Numbered from the stretch's first letter, positions 1 through 5,557 are shown. The stretch is 8,429 nt of DNA from an uncultured Clostridia bacterium (GCA_948585895.1 CAPBNZ010000065.1:1-8429); one strand, 5' to 3'. A program made the numbers and translations. The notes: generated by a model not told the origin, from the letters alone.

Positions 1-1
1 G

Positions 2-277
2 ATTTTATTATTAGTGGCAAATGAACTAAAAGGAATTATTGGATTATTGCAATCATTGGCAAGTAAAGCATCTATTAATGGAAGCTTTTTAACATTATTA
101 ATAAAAATAACAGGAATTGCATTTTTATCTGAGTTTGCTGTTAGTATCTGTAAAGATTCTGGAGAAGGAGCAATTGCTAGCAAAATTGAAATAGGAAGTA
201 AAATTATTATTATATCCATGTCGATACCAATTATTTCTAGCTTATTGGAAATTATATTAAAAATATTACCTACATAA
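2..277 (+). CDS. spoIIIAD: Stage III sporulation protein AD (SpoIIIAD), 5'-truncated by the window edge
   Basis: This is the C-terminal part of the small membrane protein SpoIIIAD, a component of the SpoIIIA complex in the mother-cell membrane that faces the engulfed forespore. The frame is open from base 2 and gives about 91 residues. The family is usually close to 130 aa, so roughly the first 40 residues lie outside the window. The GTG at 14 is an internal valine codon (LLLVANELKG) rather than a start. The family-typical segments are visible: GIAFLSEFAVSICKDSGEGA followed by IASKIEIGSK, then a hydrophobic C-terminal helix ending in ILKILPT. It lies directly upstream of spoIIIAE in the canonical operon order. 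The gap to spoIIIAE is 98 bases and is partly filled by a REP-like palindrome. Confidence 0.93.
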   Translation: MLLLVANELKGIIGLLQSLASKASINGSFLTLLIKITGIAFLSEFAVSICKDSGEGAIASKIEIGSKIIIISMSIPIISSLLEIILKILPT

Positions 278-279
278 AA

Positions 280-336
280 TTGGGTGCAAACTTGTCCCAA
301 AAGTATCCATAAATGGATAGTTTGTGCCTGTCCCAG
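280..336. repeat. REP-like palindromic element in the spoIIIAD-spoIIIAE gap
   Basis: A compact imperfect palindrome. Its core TATCCAT-AA-ATGGATA (304-319) is a 7-bp stem with a 2-base loop. It is flanked by GCAAAC on the left and GTTTGTGC on the right, which pair with one bulged base. Outer TGGG (281-284) and CCCA (332-335) also pair. Both arms carry TGTCCCA (293-299 and 329-335). The string GTGCCTGTCCC (reverse complement GGGACAGGCAC) is, from memory, a recurrent core of dispersed REP-type repeats linked to RAYT (Y1/IS200-like) transposases in many bacteria. That link is recall, not a search. It lies inside the operon and ends about 27 bases before the spoIIIAE ribosome binding site, so it may fold in the mRNA. 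Confidence 0.6.
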
Positions 337-375
337 AATAACCAGAATTAACTAGAAATAACTGAAGGAGTACAA

Positions 376-1512
376 ATGAAGAGATTATTTAGAATTTTAT
401 TATTAATTGTATGGATAACTTTATTGCCTGTTTTACATATTTATGCTAGTAGTGAAGAAATGATACAAGAACAACAAGAGGAATTTGGAATACAAGACTT
501 TTTAAGAAACTCGAAACAATATACAGCAGAGTTTTTTGAGGATATGGATATGGGGATGGTATTCCAAGATGCTATTAAGGGAGAGGTAGATAATTCAACA
601 TTTGTAAAAAGAATTGTAAATTTATTGGGGGAAGAAGTAATAATAAGAAGTATTTTAGCTATTATTGTAATACATGGGATTTTAAAATCAATTAGCGAAA
701 GCTTGGAAAATGACGGAATTTCTAAACTGATTTATTATGTACAATATATATTGATTATTACAATTGTGTTAGCAAATTTTTCAGATATTGTAAAAATGGT
801 ACAAGATACAACAACTAATTTAGTAGCATTTATGAATATGTTAGTACCACTTTTAATTACACTAATGATGTCAACAGGTAGTATTGCTACAAGTGGAGTA
901 ATAGAGCCTATCATATTATTTATGATAAATTTCATAGGAAATATGATACAAGATATCCTTTTGCCGTTAATTATGGTTTTTACAGCACTGGTAATCTTAT
1001 CTAAACTTTCAGAACAAGTAAAGATAGATAAATTATCCAAATTTTTAAAGTCAGGTATTATATGGTTTCTAGGAATTATTTTAACGATATTTGTAGGAGT
1101 AGTTTCGTTAGAAGGTACTATGTCAAGTAGTGTTGATGGAATTACAGCAAAAACAACAAAGGCAGTAGTAAGTTCGGCAATACCAGTAGTTGGGAAAATA
1201 TTAGGAGATGCAGTAGATACTGTTCTTGGATGTGGTATCATCTTGAAAAATGCAGTTGGACTCGTTGGGGTTATTATAATTTTGTGTATTTGTATAGCAC
1301 CAATCATAAAATTGGCCACACTGACACTAGCTTATAAGTTATTAGCAAGTATTACAGAACCTATTGCAGACAGCAAAATAACAAATTTATTAGAACAGAT
1401 AGGTGACATTTTTAAAATATTTTTGGCAATATTAAGTAGTATTTCTTTTATGATAATTATAGGGACAACATTAGTGTTAAAAATATCAAATAGTGGAATG
1501 ATGTATAGATAG
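376..1512 (+). CDS. spoIIIAE: Stage III sporulation protein AE (SpoIIIAE)
   Basis: A polytopic membrane protein of the SpoIIIA channel complex, expected in the mother-cell (outer forespore) membrane and needed for late forespore gene expression. At 378 aa it has the usual family length. Residues 1-24 form a signal-peptide-like segment (MKRLFRILLLIVWITLLPVL, then HIYAS). A charged stretch (about 26-75) follows, then hydrophobic segments near 88-103, 119-135, 150-166, 175-205, 225-245, 285-315 and 345-368. The most diagnostic region is about 243-295, with VSLEGTMSSSVDGITAKTTK, then the IPVVGKILGDAVDTVLGC block and LKNAVG. The start is set by GAAGGAG five bases before the ATG. spoIIIAF follows 11 bases after the stop, consistent with one transcript. 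The long - strand ORF across this gene is a shadow. Confidence 0.97.
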   Translation: MKRLFRILLLIVWITLLPVLHIYASSEEMIQEQQEEFGIQDFLRNSKQYTAEFFEDMDMGMVFQDAIKGEVDNSTFVKRIVNLLGEEVIIRSILAIIVIHGILKSISESLENDGISKLIYYVQYILIITIVLANFSDIVKMVQDTTTNLVAFMNMLVPLLITLMMSTGSIATSGVIEPIILFMINFIGNMIQDILLPLIMVFTALVILSKLSEQVKIDKLSKFLKSGIIWFLGIILTIFVGVVSLEGTMSSSVDGITAKTTKAVVSSAIPVVGKILGDAVDTVLGCGIILKNAVGLVGVIIILCICIAPIIKLATLTLAYKLLASITEPIADSKITNLLEQIGDIFKIFLAILSSISFMIIIGTTLVLKISNSGMMYR

Positions 1513-1523
1513 GGGTTGTACAG

Positions 1524-1952
1524 ATGATAAAATTTATGAGTTCTTGGGTAAAAGGGTTAGGATTGACCATTGTTATAATATCAATTTTAGAAATGTTACT
1601 ACCTAATAATAAAACCAAAAAGTATATTAGAATGGTAATGGGAGTTTATATTTTATTTACTATGATTTCTCCTTTTATATCGAATAAAGAAGTTTTTAAT
1701 ATCAATCAAGTTGATTTAGAAGATTATGTGACAACGAAAACAAGTACCAACTTAAATCAAACTTCAATGGATGAAAGAATCGAACAGTTATATATACAAG
1801 AACTAGAAAAAGATATTACAAAAAAGTTAGAAGAGAAAGGATATGAAATAACCAATTGTAAAGTAAAAGCACAAATATCAGATAAAGAAGAAGAAACGAA
1901 AATAACTAAAATTAAAGTGAAGGTTCAAAAACGGACAGGAGCAAGTCAATAG
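1524..1952 (+). CDS. spoIIIAF: SpoIIIAF, zero-frame N-terminal part, ended early by a +1 frameshift
   Basis: The first 142 codons of SpoIIIAF, a membrane-anchored component of the SpoIIIA complex. Two N-terminal membrane segments are visible (residues about 11-27, GLGLTIVIISILEMLLP, and about 35-53, YIRMVMGVYILFTMISPF). A soluble alpha/beta domain begins near residue 80 and reaches the strand ITKIKVKVQ. Family members are around 200 aa (206 in Bacillus subtilis), so this frame is about one third short. The last codons (CGG ACA GGA GCA AGT CAA TAG) do not resemble the family. The missing C-terminus lies in the next frame (1921-2169). The ATG at 1524 is 11 bases after the spoIIIAE stop, with a modest AGGGG ribosome binding site. 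Removing one base at 1926-1932 would give a 214-aa protein of normal length. Confidence 0.9.
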   Translation: MIKFMSSWVKGLGLTIVIISILEMLLPNNKTKKYIRMVMGVYILFTMISPFISNKEVFNINQVDLEDYVTTKTSTNLNQTSMDERIEQLYIQELEKDITKKLEEKGYEITNCKVKAQISDKEEETKITKIKVKVQKRTGASQ

Positions 1953-2169
1953 ACATGAGGAAAATAAGGAAGATTTAGAAAATCAAATAGTGACACAGAT
2001 TCAAAAAATCAAACCAGTAAATACAACAATAAAACAAGATGATGCGAAACAAAAGGAAGGCAAAGAAGACAACAAAAAAACAAAAATTAATAATTCAGAT
2101 ATTCAAAACATTAAAAAGTTTTTAATAAAAGAGTATGAGGTGAATGAAAAATGTTTAGAGATAAATTGA
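1921..2169 (+). pseudogene. spoIIIAF: Out-of-frame C-terminal part of spoIIIAF
   Basis: This frame is open from 1921, just after a TGA at 1918-1920, and stops with TGA at 2167-2169. It reads NGQEQVNRHEENKEDLENQ, then a lysine-rich linker, and ends IKKFLIKEYEVNEKCLEIN. That ending is the typical SpoIIIAF tail, ending in the form IKxYLxxEYxxxxKxIxIN. It has no start codon or ribosome binding site of its own near its beginning, so it is the continuation of the upstream gene. Its end overlaps the spoIIIAG start (ATG 2151) by 19 bases, the tight coupling expected of an intact operon. The C-terminal codons still look conserved, so the break is recent, an assembly error, or bypassed by ribosomal or polymerase slippage. 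Confidence 0.85.
1925..1934 (+). other. Frameshift site in spoIIIAF (TCAAAAACGG)
   Basis: Zero-frame reading is GTT CAA AAA CGG. To continue into the conserved C-terminal frame one extra base must be skipped, either one A of the A5 run or the C. The same ten bases in the same phase occur at the frameshift in the parA remnant (5609-5618). I see no stem-loop or Shine-Dalgarno-like stimulator immediately around it that would prove programmed frameshifting. Confidence 0.7.
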
Positions 2170-2765
2170 AACAGTTAATACCAACTAGCTCAGAAGAAGG
2201 AAACAATAAGAAGAAAATAGAAAATTTAGTTTTTTTTGTGGTGTTACTAATTGTAACAATTGTTATCATCAATCTTATTTGGAATGGAAATAAAGAAACA
2301 ACCAAACAAGAAAATAGTACAAGTTCTAAAAAATTAGCCAATACGAATGTTAATATAAATCCTAATGAGAATGCAACAATTGATAATTTGGCTGAGCAAC
2401 TAGAACAAATTTTATCTAAAATACAAGGGGTAGGAGAGGTAAAAGCTTTTATCAATTATTCTGAGTCAAGTGAGGTAGTAGCTATGTATAATGAGAATAC
2501 TAAAATTAGTAATACAGAAGAAAATGATACATCAGGAGGAATCAGAAAAATACAAGAAACAGATTCGCAAAAAGATATCATCTATAAAGAAGAAAATGGG
2601 CAAAAAATGCCAATTACACAAAAAGTAGTAAAACCTAAAGTAGAAGGAGCAATTATAACAGCTAAAGGAGCTAGTAATGCAGAAATAAAAACTAATATTA
2701 TACAGGCAGTAGAAGCAGTAACAGGACTTGCTACTCATAAAATACAAGTATTTGAAATGAAATAG
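2151..2765 (+). CDS. spoIIIAG: Stage III sporulation protein AG (SpoIIIAG)
   Basis: A single-pass membrane protein whose extracellular domain is known in Bacillus subtilis to assemble into a large ring in the mother cell-forespore channel. At 204 aa it is slightly shorter than the B. subtilis protein. A short cytoplasmic N-terminus (MFRDKLKQLIP) precedes one membrane helix at about residues 26-44 (LVFFVVLLIVTIVIINLIW). A polar linker follows, then the ring-building domain from about 75: LEQILSKIQGVGEVKAFINY, an inserted polar loop (about 100-145), and VEGAIITAKGASNAEIKTNI near the end. GAGGTGA at 2137-2143, seven bases before the ATG, is the ribosome binding site. It lies inside the displaced spoIIIAF reading frame, so translation is probably coupled to full-length SpoIIIAF. 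The spoIIIAF break could therefore also lower SpoIIIAG levels. Confidence 0.95.
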   Translation: MFRDKLKQLIPTSSEEGNNKKKIENLVFFVVLLIVTIVIINLIWNGNKETTKQENSTSSKKLANTNVNINPNENATIDNLAEQLEQILSKIQGVGEVKAFINYSESSEVVAMYNENTKISNTEENDTSGGIRKIQETDSQKDIIYKEENGQKMPITQKVVKPKVEGAIITAKGASNAEIKTNIIQAVEAVTGLATHKIQVFEMK

Positions 2766-2770
2766 TTTCT

Positions 2771-2997
2771 ATTGTCCCCACTGGTTCCGGGATGAAATGG
2801 GGACGTTAAATGGGAATACCATAAAAAAAATTGACTAAAATTACAGAGACAATATTTATTATATAAGATTTTTCATTTGCACTATTTTAAGTATTCTAAC
2901 TTTTAGATATTTTATGTAATTTTTACAAATTTATATAATAAATAATTCATAAAAATAGTAACTGTTCCCATTTAAACCTGGAACCAGTGGGGACAAT
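2771..2997. repeat. 227-bp inverted-repeat element (paired REP/BIME- or MITE-like) between spoIIIAG and spoIIIAH
   Basis: The left arm 2771-2791 (ATTGTCCCCACTGGTTCCGG plus G) and the right arm 2977-2997 are inverted copies, matching at 20 of 21 bases. A second inner pair, TTAAATGGGAA (2806-2816) and TTCCCATTTAA (2965-2975), is also perfect. Each arm folds by itself: GTCCCCA (2774-2780) pairs with TGGGGAC (2798-2804), and GTTCCC (2964-2969) pairs with GGGGAC (2989-2994). The 148 bases between the inner arms are very AT-rich and hold no ORF. A weak TTGACT at about 2830 has no convincing -10 partner. The architecture matches two REP units in opposite orientation, or a non-autonomous MITE. The right arm ends only three bases before the AAGGAG of spoIIIAH, so folding could affect its translation or transcript stability. 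Confidence 0.75.
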
Positions 2998-3016
2998 TAG
3001 AAGGAGAGAGAAGAAA

Positions 3017-3682
3017 ATGAAATTATTTAAAAAAAATCAAATTATTATTTATGTTATCGTATTAATGTTAATGACAGCAGGTTATTTAAATTATACAACT
3101 AATACAAAAGAGCAATCATTAGAAACCTCTATGCAAATGGAGGCAAATGATGATATGCAGTTAGCAGATATAGGAGATGCTACTTTAGTAAGTAGTAACG
3201 ATATAACAGCAGAAAATACAAAAAATCAAACAAATAGTATGGAAGAATCGAATTATATCAATGATGTTACCTCAACGAATCTAATAGCTACAAGTGAAAA
3301 AAATACAGTAGAAACTAATAGTAATAACAGTCAGTCCAATGAGTATTTTGTGAAGTCAAAACTAGAAAGAGATACAATGTATTCACAAATGCTTGAAACT
3401 TATGAAAAAGTATTAAATAGCAGTAATTCATTAGAAACGCAAAAGCAGTCTGCTACACAAGAGATTCAAAAAATTAATGAAATTAAAAATAGTATTATGA
3501 TATGTGAAAATTTAATAAAAACAAAAGGATTTGAAAACAATATTCTATTTGTAAATGGAGAAAGTATTAGTGTTATTATAGGAATAGATGAAATGAAACA
3601 AGAAGAAGTAGCACAAATCCAAAATATTATTTCAAGAGAGATGAAGGCAGAGATAGAAAATATACATATAGCAACAAAATAA
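3017..3682 (+). CDS. spoIIIAH: Stage III sporulation protein AH (SpoIIIAH)
   Basis: The mother-cell ring protein that, in characterised spore formers, binds forespore SpoIIQ across the intermembrane space. The ATG at 3017 is preferred over the GTG at 2987, because 2987 lies inside the inverted repeat while AAGGAG sits at 3001-3006, ten bases ahead of 3017. The product is 221 aa. It has a basic N-terminus, one membrane helix (about residues 8-25, QIIIYVIVLMLMTAGYL), and a long low-complexity Ser/Thr/Asn-rich linker (about 28-115). The C-terminal YscJ/FliF-like ring domain (about 120-221) includes LETQKQSATQEIQKINEIKN and ends with the strand NNILFVNGESISVIIGI and a last helix and strand. The usual spoIIIAG-spoIIIAH spacing is expanded to about 250 bases by the inverted-repeat element. 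It is the last gene of the operon. Confidence 0.95.
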   Translation: MKLFKKNQIIIYVIVLMLMTAGYLNYTTNTKEQSLETSMQMEANDDMQLADIGDATLVSSNDITAENTKNQTNSMEESNYINDVTSTNLIATSEKNTVETNSNNSQSNEYFVKSKLERDTMYSQMLETYEKVLNSSNSLETQKQSATQEIQKINEIKNSIMICENLIKTKGFENNILFVNGESISVIIGIDEMKQEEVAQIQNIISREMKAEIENIHIATK

Positions 3683-3709
3683 GGGCAAAAAAATAAGCCC
3701 TTATTTTTT
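3676..3709. terminator. Bidirectional rho-independent terminator at the spoIIIA operon end
   Basis: An 11-bp perfect stem, AAAATAAGGGC (3676-3686) with GCCCTTATTTT (3697-3707), has a 10-base A-rich loop. A T run follows on the + strand, and A residues flanking the left arm give a T run on the - strand. It overlaps the spoIIIAH stop and abuts the stop of the convergent XRE gene, so it can end both transcripts. Confidence 0.85.
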
Positions 3710-3914
3710 AGGCAATATCTCTGGTCATTTTTCTAATATATTCTCCTATTTCTTCATTGGTCAATTCTAATTCTGTGATTAAGTTTCTAAGAACATCCCT
3801 TCTTGGTAAATCTTCTTCATTGTCGATTCTTACATATTGTCTTAAACTAATTCCAAGAAGTTTTGACATATCTTCTTGTGTATATTGCTTGGATTTTCTT
3901 TTTTCTTTAATCAT
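3708..3914 (-). CDS. Small XRE-family helix-turn-helix regulator
   Basis: A 68-aa protein that is almost entirely a Cro/C1-type DNA-binding domain. The N-terminus is basic (MIKEKRKSKQ), then YTQEDMSKLLGISLRQYVRI forms the helix-turn-helix (about residues 11-30). A scaffold helix follows, and the protein ends EIGEYIRKMTRDIA. There is no sensor or oligomerisation domain. Such proteins act as repressors or activators of nearby genes, of mobile elements, or as antitoxins. No toxin partner is visible beside it. The ATG (3914-3912) is preceded by GGGTGATGG, which fits the anti-Shine-Dalgarno. It converges on spoIIIAH across the shared terminator. Its target is unknown; TGACA half-sites just upstream suggest autoregulation. 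Confidence 0.85.
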   Translation of the reverse strand: MIKEKRKSKQYTQEDMSKLLGISLRQYVRIDNEEDLPRRDVLRNLITELELTNEEIGEYIRKMTRDIA

Positions 3915-3926
3915 ACCATCACCCTA

Positions 3927-3988
3927 ATTATAAAATTAAAACTATTATGTCACAAATATACAAATAATTGTATTGACATTTTCTGACA
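3927..3988. promoter_or_regulatory. Possible promoter/operator region of the XRE gene with TGACA half-sites
   Basis: On the - strand TTGTGA (3955-3950) and TATAAT (3932-3927) are separated by exactly 17 bases. However, the implied transcript start would fall inside the ribosome binding site, so the real promoter may lie further upstream. Around it are three copies of one pentamer: TGTCA at 3948-3952, and TGACA at 3974-3978 and 3984-3988. The last two are direct repeats ten bases apart (TGACATtttcTGACAT), about one helical turn, and the first is inverted and overlaps the -35. This looks like a repressor operator cluster, which is inference. Confidence 0.35.
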
Positions 3989-4291
3989 TGTTCTATTTTT
4001 TATATGTAAAATGCATGAATATTTGATACTTTTCAATAATATAGAAAGTAAAAGTTATGTAAATATAGTTTGGCTAAGTTTTTTAGCGAATAGGAAAAAT
4101 TAGAGACTTCTCTATACATAGATTCTACATAAGATTGAAAAATAATTTTACGAAAGAAACGAAACATGAAAGGTGATTGAAAATTTCAGGATTTTTTAAG
4201 TATGCTAAAATGTTCTAACAGAAGGGGAGGTAGGTTATTGGGGTAATATGTAAACAATTTAATAAAAGTTTTGATATGTTACTAAGGAATA
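3989..4291. other. About 300 bases without a recognisable gene
   Basis: AT-rich non-coding stretch. I find only very short frames, the longest being about 30 codons from an ATG near 4014 without a ribosome binding site. Two weak dyads are present: TTGGCTAA-GTTT-TTAGCGAA with one mismatch near 4070-4090, and GTAATATGT (4243-4251) with ATATGTTAC (4274-4282) including wobble pairs, just upstream of the 4292 promoter. A GGGGAGG at about 4225 is not followed by a usable ORF. Confidence 0.5.
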
Positions 4292-4320
4292 TTGACAAAA
4301 CATATAAAAAGAAATAAGAT
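4292..4320 (+). promoter_or_regulatory. Sigma-A-type promoter
   Basis: TTGACA (4292-4297) and TAAGAT (4315-4320) are separated by an ideal 17 bases. The -35 is perfect and the -10 matches four of six consensus positions. It lies 36 bases ahead of the ATG at 4357 and so drives the broken prepilin-like ORF, possibly reading on into the small gene at 4624. Confidence 0.65.
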
Positions 4321-4356
4321 AAAGCAAAGAATAATCACCAAAGAAGGAGAAGAAAA

Positions 4357-4534
4357 ATGAAAAAAGTTTTTAATCAACAAATCAGAGAAAAAACAGGCAT
4401 TACATTAATTGCTTTTGCTATTAGTAGGAAATGCGTTCGATATGAGGAAAGAGCTTGAAAGCCATGTGAGAGAAGAGAAAAAGAGAGAAAAGTTTAGCCG
4501 AGTTGAAGTAAAAGTTTACATGAATATGGTGTAA
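4357..4534 (+). pseudogene. Broken short ORF with a prepilin-like N-terminus
   Basis: An ATG behind AAGAAGGAGAAG opens a 33-codon frame, MKKVFNQQIREKTGITLIAF, which stops at 4456-4458. The KTGITLIA string resembles the N-terminal cleavage/methylation signal of type IV prepilin-like proteins common in clostridia (GITLIALVITIIV and so on), but the hydrophobic helix is lost after eight residues. In the +1 frame, open from 4409, the reading becomes LLLLLVGNAFDMRKELESHV, then a basic stretch ending KVYMNMV at 4534. Together this suggests a gene with an internal frameshift, or the junction of an interrupted prepilin gene with other DNA. Even the joined product (about 58 aa) is short. I do not recognise the second half. 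The intact promoter and ribosome binding site suggest recent inactivation. Confidence 0.4.
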
Positions 4535-4623
4535 AATTGATAAAAAAATCAAAAAGTAGAATTGTTATCTTAAAAAAATTGTAATAACATTATAGTATAA
4601 AAAATGAAAAGGAGCGATTCTAT

Positions 4624-4767
4624 ATGAAAAAAATAAAAGCAAAATTAAGTGCTAGAGATGAAAAGTTAATTATACAAGCATTAGTCGAAAAGAGAAATAA
4701 TCAGCTAAAACAAAATAGACCAACAGAGCCAATAAATGAATTACTAATAAAACTAATCGAAAATTAA
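4624..4767 (+). CDS. Small protein, probable ribbon-helix-helix DNA-binding type
   Basis: A 47-aa protein with a good AAAAGGAG ribosome binding site nine bases before the ATG and its own terminator downstream. The order of elements fits a MetJ/Arc-type ribbon-helix-helix fold: a short basic strand (KKIKAKLS, residues 2-9), a first helix (ARDEKLIIQALVEKRNNQLK, 10-29), a turn (QNRPTE) and a second helix (PINELLIKLIEN). Small proteins like this often act as copy, mobilisation or transcription regulators on mobile DNA. That role is inference from shape and context, and I recognise no named family. Upstream an inverted pair, TGTTAT (4563-4568) and ATAACA (4584-4589), could be its operator or part of the promoter region. 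Confidence 0.7.
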   Translation: MKKIKAKLSARDEKLIIQALVEKRNNQLKQNRPTEPINELLIKLIEN

Positions 4768-4781
4768 ATACATAACTAAAA

Positions 4782-4806
4782 AGTCAATCAAAGATTGGCT
4801 TTTTTT
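4782..4806 (+). terminator. Rho-independent terminator, directly ahead of the next ribosome binding site
   Basis: AGTCAATC (4782-4789) pairs with GATTGGCT (4793-4800) with one G-T wobble and an AAA loop, followed by seven T. It ends the 4624 gene but lies only about 14 bases before AAGGAGGGAG of the next gene, so it may also act as an attenuator for the genes that follow. Confidence 0.75.
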
Positions 4807-4835
4807 AGTGGAAAAAATATAAGGAGGGAGAAAAT

Positions 4836-5135
4836 TTGAAAAATCAAGAAGCAATAGATTATCTAAACAATTTGCAGCAAGGAATGTTTTGTACTGTCAA
4901 TATACCAATATGTAATGACAAAGAAAAAATACCGATTACTGTTATGTATATGGGCAAAGACAAAGACGGCAGATATAATTTTATTGATACAGGTAGATTC
5001 ATAATGAGTAAAGAGTTTATTGAAAATAAGGCTATTTCAATAGATAAGAGTTTTGATGAAGATAAAGCTTTTGAGATATACTCTAAAGTTCGTATGCAAC
5101 CTAATAAAAATAAGAATAAAGAAAGGGCAAGGTAA
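4836..5135 (+). CDS. Hypothetical protein, 99 aa
   Basis: The start is a TTG preceded by a very strong AAGGAGGGAG (4821-4830). I do not recognise the family. The protein is soluble, with no signal peptide or membrane segment. A short N-terminal helix (NQEAIDYLNNLQ) is followed by a beta-rich middle (MFCTVNIPICNDKEKIPITV, then MYMGKDKDGRYNFIDTGRFI), a helical part and a lysine-rich tail (NKNKNKERAR). The middle reads like a small beta-barrel or strand-loop-strand domain. It is followed four bases after its stop by the next small gene, so the two are co-translated. Position beside recombinase, parA remnant and tnpV suggests an accessory gene of a mobile element. Confidence 0.75.
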   Translation: MKNQEAIDYLNNLQQGMFCTVNIPICNDKEKIPITVMYMGKDKDGRYNFIDTGRFIMSKEFIENKAISIDKSFDEDKAFEIYSKVRMQPNKNKNKERAR

Positions 5136-5139
5136 AACA

Positions 5140-5487
5140 ATGAAAGATAATCAAGTATTAGAATATCATGAAAAACAACAATTTAATAGTGAAAATTTAC
5201 AACAATATGATAATGAGGGACAAAGATACTTTTTGGCTTATTTATTAAGAAAAGGTTATAACTTAGAAATAAAAGAGAGCAAAATAATTTTCAAAGATAT
5301 AACATCTGAAGAAAAAGTAAAAGAAATGATAGAACACTATAACAATGATAGTAGAATAGATAACCTTAATATTAAAAGACAATCTATAAGAGAAGCAAGA
5401 GCGATAGGATTAGAAGAATATAGCCAAATGGTAGATAAAAAATTGAGGAGTTTGAATCAAAAGGAAAGGGAAAAAACAGAGAGATAA
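5140..5487 (+). CDS. Hypothetical protein, 115 aa
   Basis: The ATG at 5140 is chosen over an earlier in-frame start at 5053, because the latter would overlap the upstream gene by 80 bases and lacks a ribosome binding site. GGGCAAGG (5125-5132) precedes 5140. Unrecognised. It is a charged, soluble, mostly helical protein: a Gln/Asn-rich N-terminus (EYHEKQQFNSENLQQY), a helix-strand region with RYFLAYLLRKGYNLEIKESK, and a basic amphipathic C-terminal helix (MVDKKLRSLNQKEREKTER). It has no membrane segment, no cysteine pairs and no obvious catalytic motif. It is translationally linked to the 99-aa gene and closed by a terminator at 5497. Confidence 0.72.
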   Translation: MKDNQVLEYHEKQQFNSENLQQYDNEGQRYFLAYLLRKGYNLEIKESKIIFKDITSEEKVKEMIEHYNNDSRIDNLNIKRQSIREARAIGLEEYSQMVDKKLRSLNQKEREKTER

Positions 5488-5496
5488 TTTTTATAA

Positions 5497-5527
5497 ACAA
5501 GTCGACCTAGGTTGATTTGTTTTTTTT
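5497..5527 (+). terminator. Rho-independent terminator after the two small genes
   Basis: ACAAGTCGACC (5497-5507) pairs with GGTTGATTTGT (5510-5520) through 11 pairs including two G-T wobbles (the innermost pairs may open to a CTAG loop), followed by eight T. It lies 10 bases after the stop at 5487. Confidence 0.78.
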
Positions 5528-5531
5528 ACAT

Positions 5532-5557
5532 AGTCATCATTATTGATGGCTGATTTT
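5532..5557 (+). terminator. Second hairpin with T run, immediately ahead of the parA ribosome binding site
   Basis: AGTCATCA (5532-5539) pairs with TGATGGCT (5544-5551) with one G-T wobble and a TTAT loop, followed by GATTTTT. Only four bases later comes GAAAGGAGGG (5561-5570). The layout and the AGTCA...GGCT stem resemble the hairpin at 4782-4806, suggesting a recurring leader or attenuator design. Confidence 0.6.

Noticed and set aside
735..1319. A 194-codon - strand ORF opposite spoIIIAE
   Set aside because: It lies fully within a well-supported conserved gene and looks like no real protein. It is a shadow of the AT-rich, hydrophobic-rich coding strand.
2111..2747. Two - strand ORFs opposite spoIIIAG
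   Set aside because: Both are composition shadows (Phe/Tyr/Cys/Ser-rich translations) opposite a clear spoIIIAG and have no plausible ribosome binding site or family match.
2830..2865. Promoter inside the inverted-repeat spacer (TTGACT plus AT-rich -10)
   Set aside because: At 17-base spacing the -10 is only ATTTAT, and the better TATATAAG is too far away. In such AT-rich DNA this is not distinguishable from chance.
2987..3016. GTG at 2987 as the start of SpoIIIAH
   Set aside because: It lies inside the inverted-repeat arm, and the added residues (VGTIRRREKK) would encode the ribosome binding site. The ATG at 3017 with AAGGAG is better.
4170..4215. Very short peptide (LKISGFFKYAKMF) after AAAGGTGA
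   Set aside because: The TTG directly abuts the Shine-Dalgarno sequence with no spacing and the frame has 13 codons. It is probably chance.
5053..5139. Upstream start for the 115-aa protein
   Set aside because: It would overlap the preceding gene by about 80 bases without a ribosome binding site, and the added residues are an out-of-frame reading of that gene.
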